DNA of 64,000 bases from Oryza sativa Japonica Group. Taxonomy: Eukaryota > Streptophyta > Magnoliopsida > Poales > Poaceae. The position numbers and the translations under genes are program-made. Positions 36,791-46,996 of this stretch are shown here, in pieces (within the stretch, counting starts at the first letter, position 1; every line of letters begins with the position of its first letter). The notes below the pieces were generated by a model. That model worked only from the letters and a program-made list of their open reading frames with translations. It did no database searches and was not told the origin of the DNA. Where the stretch lies: the NCBI RefSeq assembly GCF_034140825.1, contig NC_089039.1, forward strand, positions 22,737,501-22,801,500, read 5' to 3'.

Positions 36791-37459
36791 CTTACTACAC
36801 TATTAAACTTGCTCTAATTAAAGTATAAAATTTTACTGCTCATAAGGGAATCTTTTCCTACCGATATGAAGTTTTAGTGCATATGTAGTTTCGTACGTAC
36901 TATATAAATGTATCAACTGTAGTTTCACAGTATCCCTTTTTGGTTTTGGATAAATTTGCAATTCTAATACTGACAACAATTACTTATGCAGTTGTAGCCT
37001 CTACCGTTTGAGCTGAATTAAACGGTACAGACTATCCAGAGTGCTGTAGCAAAAGTACTATATAAAAGTTTTTTTTTTTTTGATTCTGCTGTTTGATCAC
37101 GTAGCTGTGAATCTGAATTGTTGATCATCAAAATATCAAAATGAAGGGCTGAATATATATATACAGTCCTAAGTGCAGTCATAGTTATGGCTGGAACTAA
37201 TCTCAATCCTCGAGGAACGACAATACTTATTTTTCTTTGAAATCTGTTAGCACGTTTTTTAAACATCTAAACGATGTGTTTCGTATAAAAATTTTATCTG
37301 TAAAATTAGCTATAAAATAACATATAAAGTTATTTTTTAAAAATATGTAATAACTAAAAAATAATTAATCATACGTTAATTCCCTTTCTCTTCTTTTTAC
37401 ATGCCCAATACCCATTAACTCTATCTCCATCTTCACCATTTCAAACACCTCTCTGCGGC

Positions 37460-38467
37460 GAGAAAATGGACATTTAGCCACGTCCAAAACAGGGTTTCAC
37501 TAAAATGTTATCCCGAAAACGCGTTTCGCTAAAATACCAATATGAAGCGCGTGCTCACCGCCACTTTGCCAGTTTGGACCTTTTGTGCATTTTCGAAATC
37601 ATTTTCACTCCTCCACCGGATGATGAGACAAAATTGCCCTTCATGTCCTCCGTCGCCGTCGTTGAGAAAGAGGAGCTCGTCCTCGCCAGCCAATCTCCAT
37701 GTCCACCACGAGCACCTCACCGTCTTCCTCCTAGACGGCGAGGTGGCCGGCGAGTCCTTCGACATCATCCCCTCCCTCAACCTCGCCACCTCCGCCGACT
37801 ACCTCACCGCGGTCGACGACGACGGCTAGGGTTTCGAGGAGGCCCCATGACCTCGCCGGTGACGGAGGCGAAGGGGGACGCGGTGGAGAGACAACAGCAG
37901 TTGCTGGCGGGCCTCGCCGGCGACGGAGGGTTCACCGGTGACGGAGGCGAAGGGGGACGTGGTGAAGAGGCAGCAGCAGCTGCTGGCGAGCCTCGCCGGC
38001 GACGAAGACGGAGAGGGACGCGGTGGAGAGGCAGCAGCAGTTCCTGGCGAGATGGAGCGCAAGCCGCCGCCGCCGTGAGGCCTCCTCGACGACCTCACCT
38101 CCGCCTCCGCCTCGTCAATGTCGTCCGACGGCGGCAGACAGGGGCAGCCGCCGGTGGTTCCGTTGCTCCGCGCACCCGCGCACCCAAATGCCCTCGTCGG
38201 CAGCGGCAGTGGGCTCATCCGGCGGCGTTGCTGGCCATCCCGCCCTTGTCGACAGCAGCTTCGGAAGGGGAAGGATGATGGATGGAAGGGCATTTTCGTC
38301 TCATTACCTACTGAAGAAGCGAAAATGATTTCGAAAATACACAAAAGGGCCAAAATGATAAAGTGGTAGTGAGCACGTGCTTCATATTAGCATTTTAGCT
38401 AAACCCTTTTTCGAGATGGCATTCTAGCGAAACCCTGTTTTGAATATGGCTAAATGTCTATTTTCTA
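37460..38467. mobile_element. Pack-MULE candidate with long inverted repeats
   Basis: 1008-base element. About 190 bases at each end are inverted copies: left AAAACAGGGTTTCACTAAAA, right, reversed, AAAACAGGGTTTCGCTAGAA, and both continue through TTTCGAAATCATTTTC. Flanks are CTCTGCGGC (37451-37459) and CTCCGCGGC (38468-38476), a 9-base target duplication with one difference. The interior (about 37650-38250) is GC-rich and gene-like. One frame reads HHEHLTVFLLDGEVAGESFD and on to YLTAVDDDG, ending in a stop. There is no MULE transposase, so this looks like a non-autonomous Mutator element carrying host-like sequence. The donor gene was not recognised. Confidence 0.75.
37862..38054. repeat. Tandem repeat within the Pack-MULE candidate
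   Basis: About two and a half copies of a 65-80 base unit: GACGGAGGCGAAGGGGGACG, then GTGGAGAGGCAGCAGCAG, then CTGGCGAGCCTCGCCGGCGA. The copies differ slightly, and the third is truncated. Confidence 0.7.
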
Positions 38468-38476
38468 CTCCGCGGC

Positions 38477-39010
38477 AGTGCGGCACCCACACACCCGCAA
38501 CAGGGAAAAAAAAAAAGCGCTCTCCACCGCGACACCGCTGGCTCGCCACTTCTCCGTCCGCCCGCCCGCGTCGCGGAGGTGGCGCGCGCGTACGCGACCG
38601 GACCACACGAGCGCAGCGGCGCCAGAAAAAAAAAACCCAAAAATGCGTTCGATTCTTCGTAGTACGTACCAACGGCCGGCGAAAGCCGCGACACCAACAC
38701 CCACCCATGTGTGCGCGCGCGCGGTGCCGCGTATCGCCGTGTGCCGCGCGGCGGCGCCCATGTGCCTCAACGTGGGTCGGTTCCCCCCTGCAGTCTGCTC
38801 CTCGATCCCTTTCTCCTCGATCGATCGCTCGTCGGTTATTATCCATCGAGCTTTCGGTGGAAGCGTGCGCGCGTCCAGCGCGATCCGGACACGCACGCAC
38901 AATGCTGTGCTGCAGCGCATGCAATTGCAAGTACATGTGCGCGCGCGTCCGCGACCGCGAGCGCCGTCGTGCGTGCGTGTTCCCGGCAAGATTCTTCCGG
39001 AACATGCTAA
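38477..39010. other. GC-rich intergenic island
   Basis: Rich in CG and CGCG words with several overlapping open frames on both strands, none with a recognisable domain. It may be promoter-like DNA or a decayed gene; I assign no function. Confidence 0.35.
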
Positions 39011-39519
39011 ATTATTGACGCTACCAACGGCCCGAAAAGCAAGTTCATGTTGTTGTCTACCGAAATCATCAATCTAAAAGCCCTCTCCAGGCTCACAACT
39101 CCAGAGGTTCAGATCGACATACTGCTGCAACGTTGCATGGTTGGTTATTAGAAATTGAAATCGACAGAACAGAAGAGTCGTAGCAGCAACAGCAGCAGCA
39201 GTCCACGCCAAAATTTTGTTCGATCGGTTCGCGACGAACGAGCAATCAGACGGCATTTGAGACTTGAGAGGGATAAGGATGGACCTCGCATTATCAGCTG
39301 CATGCAATGCACGGCGACGGGGTCCTCTTATTAAATGTTGTGGCAGGGTGACATGCATCGTCTCCACTCTACAGTGCTGTCAGTGCGTGCATGCATGCAC
39401 TGGTGGTGGACCGGTGCACCGGCCATGATCTCTTATCCACAAAACTGAAAGTAGCAGCGGTACAGCTCACTAGATATCCCCCCCCCCCCTAATTTTGACA
39501 GTTCTCCGTAATAATTTTT

Positions 39520-39780
39520 GGGACTACCTATACATTTGTCGATAAATTTTCTCTTAAAAATTTATCAAATGTAAATACAATATAATTATACTATAATTAC
39601 TCTATAACTACAAAATAATTACACTATAACTTACATGTAACTACACTGTAACTATAGTATAATTATATTGTAACTATAGTATGACTACACTATAATTATA
39701 ATAATTACACTGTAACTTACATGTAATTAAACTGTAACTATAATATAACTTACATGTAAGTGAGATTCTACCTTTAGAAA
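39520..39780. repeat. AT-rich repeat, same family as 30765-31015
   Basis: Starts CTACCTATACATTTGTCG and continues with many variations on ATAATTACACTGTAACTTAC and TACATGTAA. The copy at 30765 shares the start and the ATAATTACA / TTACATG words. An 11-base C run just precedes it (about 39478-39490). Confidence 0.5.
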
Positions 39781-40951
39781 ACTTATGTTTGGCACTGCTC
39801 ACGTGAAAGAGGGATTATGAACTCGCAATGTATGTTTGTACGATGCGTGCGGAGGCCATCATTCATGCATACATGTTCGGATATGCCCTGCCGCTTTATC
39901 TCTGCCCTTCATCTGTCATCTACGAGTGCATGAGCCGCGCCTGTGGCCGGCGGCCGGCGGCCGTCACAAGAAACAAATCAAAGCGTCGACGCAAAAGCAC
40001 GAATCCCGAGATTCATCAAGCAGTTCAAAAATCGATAAATTCTGAGGAAGGAATTTGTCAACAGATTTATAGCAAAATCGCAATTTTTTCTTGTTAGAGT
40101 AGTATACTCAGTCTTTTTCTTTAAAGGATATACTCAGTAGTATTTCTAATGTACATTCGTGCTTTGCGACGAACCAAGCTCATATGTAATCAAAATTTGG
40201 GTGGAAAGTTATGCTTTTTCGATAGATCAGACCAATTAGAGATTGATTGGGGGATGAATAATTAAGGATAAATCAGAATGGTTATGTACGTATACATGAG
40301 AAGAAGCGAACATTATGGCGGGGAACGGAAGGAGAACGAAGGTAGCAATAGATAACATTGTTAAGTTTCGAACATGCATTTAATTGCTTCTTATAAAAAA
40401 ATATACTAATCATTATTTCTTTTATTGCGATATATTTTATCACTAAAAGTAATGTATGTTATATTTGTACAAAATTTTTTAATAAGAAGGTGGAAAACAT
40501 GTTAATAATCACAACGCTATAACTTTAAAAGCATAAGCACTTCATTCTTCCATAGGGACGACTATGTTTTTCAATTCTACTAGTTAATTAGGATTCACGC
40601 TATTTTTTTTCATTTTAACAAACCACAATTAATTATTTCTTTTTTATTCAAAACAAAGTACAATGTAGACACTTATAAATCACATGTACACTTATCCTTA
40701 TAAAACGAGCACATGAGCACATGTACACCCTATTCTAAGAGCAACTCCGAGCGTCTGATTAACATATTTTGATGCTGAAGTCATCATAATTAGCTCGTTC
40801 GTTGTCGACATAACTATATCGCTTACCATTAAAAGTATAATTAATCGTAAATACGAGTACACATGCCAAGTTTTTAACTTAATTTGGTGAACGGATTCCA
40901 CCGTGAATAACCTAACCAGCTAAACTTATGCTCAATTTGTCATAATAACTA
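39781..40951. other. Intergenic, no gene seen
   Basis: AT-rich with a short GC patch at about 39930-39965. No supported coding region. Confidence 0.5.
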
Positions 40952-41184
40952 CTCCCTCCGTTTTAAAATGTTTGACAACATTGACTTTTTAGTACGTGTT
41001 TGACCATTCGTCTTATTCAAAAAATTTAAATAATTATTTATTCTTTTCATGTCATTTGATTCATTGTTAAATATACTTTCATGTATACATATATTTTTAT
41101 ATATTTCACAATCTTTTTTAATAAGACGAACGGTCAAACATGTGCTAAAAGTCAAGGGTGTCAAATATTTTGAAACGGAGGGAG
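40952..41184. mobile_element. Stowaway MITE upstream of the 94-residue gene
   Basis: 233 bases, left CTCCCTCCGTTTTAAAATGTTTG-type end and right CAAATATTTTGAAACGGAGGGAG end, flanked by TA. Inner arms GTGTTTGACCATTCGTCTTAT and ATAAGACGAACGGTCAAACAT pair well. It ends about 200 bases upstream of the TATA box at 41378. Confidence 0.85.
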
Positions 41185-41377
41185 TAATTATTTTCGTAAT
41201 AAGTTTTTACTAGAGTTCGATTAATATATCCAACTCCAAAAGTCGTTGAATTCACCCACACCTGCAAGGCTACAACTGAGATGCGCAAGTGTATGACCAC
41301 AAGGTGAGAAATACATAAGCACTTTTAACCTGCGGTCCCTCCAACCCAAGATGTCGCTGGGCAGCCGGTCTCGTCTT

Positions 41378-41385
41378 TATATATA
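41378..41385 (+). promoter_or_regulatory. TATA box of the 94-residue gene
   Basis: TATATATA 115 bases upstream of the ATG at 41500, followed by a CT/AC-rich leader with ACCACCACTCGC. Position and context fit a plant core promoter and support the small frame as a real gene. Confidence 0.7.
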
Positions 41386-41499
41386 CCACCACTCGCTTCC
41401 CTTCTCTCCTCACATTACCCCCGGCCGCACCACCCCCTTCTTCTCCAACCTCTTGCAGCTGCAGACACAATCGTTAAATCGCGATCACCGCAGCAAGCC

Positions 41500-41784
41500 A
41501 TGTCGTCGCAGCGGCCCGGCCGTCACCAGCGGAGGGCGTCGCAGAGCGTGTTCGTGCTCCCGGATAACTTCGCCGACCTCGACGACGTGCCGGCCGGCGC
41601 CGGCGGCGCCGGCGAGGACGGCCGGAAGGGCGCCGCCGCGACGGCGGACGCGGCCGGCGGGCAGCAGCAGGCTCGCCCATCGCCGGCGGCGCGCCACCGG
41701 AGGGCGATGTCGGTGGCCGTGGCGTCGTCCAGGGAGCTGGAGATGATCAAGGAGGACATGGGCAGCTACAAGATCGGCGCCTGA
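41500..41784 (+). CDS. Small unrecognised protein, 94 residues
   Basis: Intronless frame with a good TATA box 115 bases upstream. I do not recognise a named family. The two ends look conserved-like: N-terminal RRASQSVFVLPDNFADLDDV and C-terminal HRRAMSVAVASSRELEMIKE followed by DMGSYKIGA. The middle is Ala/Gly-rich low complexity. Two RRxS-type sites (RRAS and HRRAMS) could be phosphorylated by basophilic kinases such as CDPK or SnRK; this is inference. There is no signal peptide or membrane segment. The compact design with a sharp GC drop after the stop fits a real grass gene. Confidence 0.7.
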   Translation: MSSQRPGRHQRRASQSVFVLPDNFADLDDVPAGAGGAGEDGRKGAAATADAAGGQQQARPSPAARHRRAMSVAVASSRELEMIKEDMGSYKIGA

Positions 41785-41916
41785 TGCAGCATCGATCGCA
41801 CACACAGGGGCGCCGTGCTTAGTACTTGCGGCTAAATCGTCATGTGTATGGCCGGTTAATTTTCGTGGTTAAGCGCGGCACGCGTCGCGTCAACCGATGT
41901 CTCGCTTGTTCTCTCT

Positions 41917-41979
41917 CTTCTTCTTCTTCTTCTTCTTCTTCTTCTTCTTCTTCTTCTTCTTCTTCTTCTTCTTCTTCTT
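41917..41979. repeat. (CTT)n microsatellite
   Basis: About 21 copies of CTT, flanked by CTCTCT, roughly 130 bases past the stop of the 94-residue gene, likely inside its 3' UTR. It is long enough to be polymorphic. Confidence 0.9.
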
Positions 41980-42598
41980 TTCTCTCTTTTGGTGAGGACA
42001 TGTAAGATGGGAGATGTAATATTATGCTTCCTTTTTCCACACGATGACTGAATGAATCACTAAAATGTGTGAACTCTACATGTTTCTGGAGATCTTAGGA
42101 TGATTACGCAATCGCAGGAACTGCAAGCACGCGTGTTCATTTAAAATAATTATTTTAGAACCTGTTCTTTTATAATTAAGATATGAAGTAGTAGAATTTA
42201 TCTTGACTTTCGTTAGTATACATTTTAATTACTAAATGATACATTTCATACCAATTATGTAGAAGTTATTTAACATACTAGACACATTCATTTTTTTTCA
42301 ATTTAAACTGACTAAAACTTAATTCATCATACACTAACGACTCTCTTATTTTACATGTCCGTATCTGATCTTTATATTTAGACGGAGCCTTAGTCACTTA
42401 ATGGCAATACCGCAATAGCGTACAGAATCTCATACTCTGCGCGTATGCGTAGCTGGTTGTCACTATTCGCAGGCAGCAAAACGCATCTCAACTTATCGCT
42501 CCAGCGTGCGATGCGACGTGTCGACACGGTGGGCATCTTCTGGGACGCTGTAAAAACCAATAGCAAAAGCACACCTAGCTTTCGTTTTATTCGACAGA

Positions 42599-42937
42599 GG
42601 CCTCGTTTAGTTCCCAAAATAAAAAATTATCATATATCATATTAAATGTTCGGACACATGTATGATATATTAAATGTGAAAAAAACTAATTACATAATTT
42701 ACGTTTAAATATGCGAGACGAATCTTTTAAGTCTAATTGAACCATGATTTGATAATGTGGTGCTACAGTAAATATTTGCTAATAACGAATTAATTAGGCT
42801 TAATAAATTCGTCTCGCAGTTTCCTAGCGGAATCTGTAATTTGTTTTGTTATTAGACTACGTTTAATACTTTAAATATGTGTCCGAATATTCGATGTGAC
42901 AACCAAATCTAAAAGTTTTCCCTAACTAAGCAAGGCC
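42599..42937. mobile_element. Tourist/PIF-type MITE
   Basis: 339 bases, left end GGCCTCGTTTAGTTCCCAAAA, right end CTAACTAAGCAAGGCC. Inner words GCGAGACGAATCTTTTAAG and CTTAATAAATTCGTCTCGC are inverted partners, with GATAATGTGGTGCTACAGTA in the centre. It is the same family as the element in the MTP11 second intron (48471-48811). Confidence 0.8.
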
Positions 42938-44160
42938 AGAATACTCAAGATAAACTCAGGTTACGATTTTTTTCCTAGGAAGTAATTCAGGATTGTAAAA
43001 AATCAATCCTAAGAACATGTTCATATGTGTACAGGTTTAAGATTTGATGTTCTATGACACTCCATAACCAGACAGTTATGCATGCATGTGGCCATGTCCC
43101 AGACGACACCGAGCTGAGAAAGCCTGAAACCGAAATGACAAAGATGCCGGTTGCTCTGAGATTCGCTCGCGGAACACGAGCATATGCATGCCGATCATCT
43201 TCGCGTCTTCACCCCCGTTTTGTTTCTTTCCCCGGGCCGGAATATTGGCCCCGCCCGCCTGCCAACCAATCCAACCGAGCCACATGCGCAATCACGCAAC
43301 ACATGTTCTCAAATTACTACTTCCTCTTTTTAAGTTGAACACGGTTATTAAAAAATACGTAGAATTAAATAGGAATAGATTGTAATTGGTTGGAAAGGAA
43401 AGGTAAGTCGAAAAAATAAATGGTGAATGGTTGTGATTGGTTGAAAAATGAATGTTTGTGAAGAAATTATTATATTTTAGAACAAATGTTAAGTGGTAAA
43501 ATTATTATATTTTGGAACAGAGCGTACCAGATTTACAATCATCAACGCGAGAGATCCGATTGTACGTACACAAGCACGTACGTACAACCGGTACTTGCAT
43601 CATTGCATGATACCACCTGTGTTATTGCGTTTATTTTTCCATGTCGTTTTCAGGGTTTTGATTAGCAATCTGTTGTACACTTGTGTACTGTATTTGTAAT
43701 GCGGGTGTGTGTATGATTGGTGTTTGCTACTAGTGTGCGCCCCCAGATCTCGATCTGGAACATGCACACATGATGGATCATGGATGGATGGATGGACCAG
43801 GGCACCAAAGGCTCAATCATCTTGATTTGATAGGCCGTTTTTTGGGTCGATGTACGTGTCGATGGACATCTGTACACTTGCAAATCCGTAGCGAATCGAT
43901 TGATGGATCTGTTATGGATTGATGATATATTACACCGACATGACTTGTGTGTAGTTTTCTCTTTTTTTCTAAAAAAAAATCATCGGTGTGTTAATGTGTT
44001 TCGTGGTGGATTATTTGATTCGCCAGATTTGACGAAAGTTAAATTTGGACTCTTCGTGGACTCGAGTTGGGTCTACATTTGTCTGGGCTTGATTTGTTCA
44101 AGAGCCCCATGGCCCATTCACCAAAGCAGTTTGTTTGTGGAATAAGTCCAGTTTGACTCC
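42938..44160. other. Intergenic with a Stowaway-like piece
   Basis: No gene is recognised. At about 43316-43522 is an uninterrupted relative of the element split at 29083-29371 (words ACGTAGAATTAAATAG and GGTTGTGATTGGTTGA). The remainder is unremarkable, with ACGTAC-rich words near 43560-43590. Confidence 0.45.
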
Positions 44161-44940
44161 CTTAGTTAGTGGCTGATTCGTACCCCAGAACCACGATACG
44201 GATATCTCGATCCCCCATTCCCCCAACTATTCAAACTGGTACAATTTGACTTCCTCGACGGTTTTGGAGGACGGTTTCGCTAATGTGACCCCTTTGTAGC
44301 AGTGTTGACTTGGTCTTCGTCCAACGTGGCGTTGACATAGCGCTTACGTGACATTAGATTTTTTTAAAAAAAATATGTGGGGTCCCATTTTGTCTCACAA
44401 AAAATTACGGGACCCACTAACACGTGGGGCTTAAATGTCATCCTCTTACCGGTGCACGCACGAGCTCGGCGGCACCGCCTCTCCCCTTTCCCTTCTCAAC
44501 CCCCTCCCCCCGCTCTATAGCATCGGATGGCGAGATTCGAGGTGGTGCTAGCGCAGGTAGAGACGGAGGAGTCGGCGGCGGCAGAGGAGAAGGCCGCGTG
44601 CCCCGAACATGATTCCGGCGCTGCGGCGGAAGAGGGAGATGATGGCACACCTCGTCCCCTCCCTGACCACATCTTGTGGCATGCAGGGAGGCTGATGCAA
44701 ACGACCCCTCCCCGACCACTTCCGCAGCGAGATCCTGGAGACACAATAGGCGAGATGCAGTCGCTCTCTCTCGTCCTCCACTCTTGCTCTCAACGACGTA
44801 ACAAAAGAAGTAGACATGGGCATTGTGGTCAGAACACATGCCAAACAATAGTTTGGCATCGGTTGGGAGTGACTTTAACAATCCGCGGAGTGGCATTTGA
44901 GTAAAACTCTCTTTTAGCAGTGGGAGAATGTCCTATTTCC
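44160..44940. other. Repeat-like region with GC-rich unassigned frame
   Basis: Phrasing such as GACTTGGTCTTCGTCCAACG and GGGTCCCATTTTG is common in rice transposon-associated DNA. At 44527 a + strand frame of about 125 codons opens MARFEVVLAQVETEESAAAE, but it has no recognisable domain and no clear promoter. I do not call it a gene. Confidence 0.3.
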
Positions 44941-45229
44941 TTGTTATTTTCTCATGCGGATTAAGATTTTATCTCGGTTTCCGTTAGCACGCTTTTCAAG
45001 CTATTAAACGACATGTTTCGTGAAAAAAAAATTCTTGATGAAAGTTGCTTTAAAATATCAAATATATCATCTTTCATGTTTGTAGTAATTAAAACTCAAT
45101 TTATCACACGTTAATAGCTTTCTCGTTTTACATGCCCGCTTTAAATCTTAATTTAAAGTAGAAACGAACGGACCGACGTCTAGGACTACATCTGGGTTTT
45201 CTCGGTTATTTTCGTTAAACGGCACACAC

Positions 45230-45614
45230 TCCCTCTATAAAAAAACAAACTTCGAAGTCTTTGATCTTTGGACATACAGATTCATTTCCAGAAGTTTTTT
45301 TTATTGAGACCAAGAGTGTATGGTTGAATTTACTGTAATAAATTTGGTCAATTCCTTAATACGTAACGTAACATGACCAATAAACTATTTTAGTAGCTGT
45401 AGCACTGGTTAATTTTTTCTCCATCCAACATGTGACATTTCGATGGCTTCGCCAGCCATGCATATTTCGAATACCCTCAATTTATCATAATCGCCTATCC
45501 ACAACATAAATAGTAATCATGCTTCAATTATATCTTCGTTATAAAATACAGCTCTCTGTCTTATCTCATAAAAATACTTCAAACGTGCTGATATTTTATA
45601 GTGACGGAGAGAGT
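45230..45614. mobile_element. Possible Stowaway-like element
   Basis: Starts CTCCCTCTATAAAAAAACAAA and ends TATTTTATAGTGACGGAGAGAG, with a weak inverted relation and TA after the right end. The interior is not symmetrical, so it may be a composite or decayed copy. Confidence 0.45.
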
Positions 45615-45962
45615 ACCAATTTGTCAATGACAGATATAGTACGATGAAAGCTATCGGATCGGTGATAATTGTGCAAACATCTCGCGAGAGCTATCAGCTA
45701 CTACGTACTATGCATTATTTCAGTTGATGTGCACTTTTTCTGACCAAAATGCATATACACTGAAAGAATTTCTCTCTCGTCCTACCGAAAATAGAGTACT
45801 ACTGCACTACATTCAGATTCGCAAAATCGCAACTCGACCGTTCAAATCAAAATCCTAAAAATTTCTACGGGACGGAACACGCCAACCTGACTTTTGTTCG
45901 TGTTTGGGGGCGCTTTTCCACAGTATAAAATCACAGATACCCTTTTGATTTTGATAAAATCC

Positions 45963-46718
45963 CCTATGTACCTATGAACAGAGTTCACCCTTCCCCGCAA
46001 AAAAAAAAAAACATAATTCACCTAATCCTTTCTATACTCTTGAATTTTGCTCAATCCCTTACATACCCCTGAATTTTAGTTTGGATCCCTTCCATGCCCT
46101 TTTCGCTAGTTGACCGTTAAATTTTTTTAAAAAAGTCCATTTTACCCTTTGCTATGAAGAAACATAATAAATTAATGAAGTATATTGTTGGAATGTAAAA
46201 ATTTATTGGATGAGACTATTATATTTATGAGTATGTAATGCACCATATTATTTGTGACAAATTTACTTTTACATATGATATAAAAAGTTAATACTTATTT
46301 ATTAGTTATTAAAAGTTCTTTTGTGTAGCATATGTGTTTTTATAGTAATACAACATATTTGTTTATTACTATCAGAACACATATACTAAAAAAAATCTTT
46401 TAATAACTAATAAATAAGTAATAATTTTTTTATGTCATATCTAAAAGTATATTTATCGCAAATAATATGGTGTATAACTGTCTCATAAATAAAATAGTCT
46501 CATATAACAAATTTCTATGCTTAAACAATATACTCTATTAATTTATATGCTTCTTTATACCAAGGGCAAAATTGACTTTTTCATAAGGATTTAACGGTCA
46601 ACTAGTGGAAAGGGTATGGAAGGGATCCAAACTAAAATTCAGGGGTATGTAAGAGATTGAGCAAAATTCAGAGATACAGAAGACATTAGATAAACTTTCA
46701 GGGTACACAGATTTTCTC
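45963..46718. mobile_element. 756-bp Mutator-type foldback with 9-bp target duplication
   Basis: Nearly the whole element is one inverted repeat. Left: GATAAAATCCCCTATGTACC, then TTGAATTTTGCTCAATCCC and ACCCCTGAATTTTAGTTTGG. Right, reversed: GAGAAAATCTGTGTACCC, then TGAATTTTGCTCAATCTC and ACCCCTGAATTTTAGTTTGG. The 9-mer TTTGATTTT lies directly at 45954-45962 and 46719-46727. The central part is AT-rich and also partly palindromic. It ends about 280 bases upstream of the MTP11 start codon, so it probably forms part of that gene's upstream region. Confidence 0.85.
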
Positions 46719-46996
46719 TTTGATTTTCGTGTGCCTCCATGCCGCGCGTTTCCCCTTGGCCGCAGGAACTAAAACCCGCCTTGAATCTCAGCCCTCCACG
46801 TGTCTGCCTAAGAGCACCCCACGTCACCACCGCTATACCAACAATACCGCGCCTTTTTCTCCCTCCCTCCTCGCGGCGGCGGCGGCGACGGCCGACGGCG
46901 GAGGCGGAGGCGGAGGAGGAGGAAGACGAGAGGAGCCGAGACGGGAGGCGTGTCCGTTTCTTCGTCCCGCCCTAGGGTTTCTACGAGGGGGAGGCA

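Noticed and set aside
37505-38278. 257-codon + frame across the Pack-MULE candidate
   Set aside because: It runs through an inverted repeat and simple repeats; not a real gene product on present evidence.
38440-39077. Overlapping 190-200 codon frames on both strands
   Set aside because: Typical of stop-poor GC-rich DNA; no domain, no splice or promoter support.
44527-44904. 125-codon + frame MARFEVVLAQ...
   Set aside because: Lies in repeat-like sequence, no domain or clear promoter; recorded only as an unassigned region.
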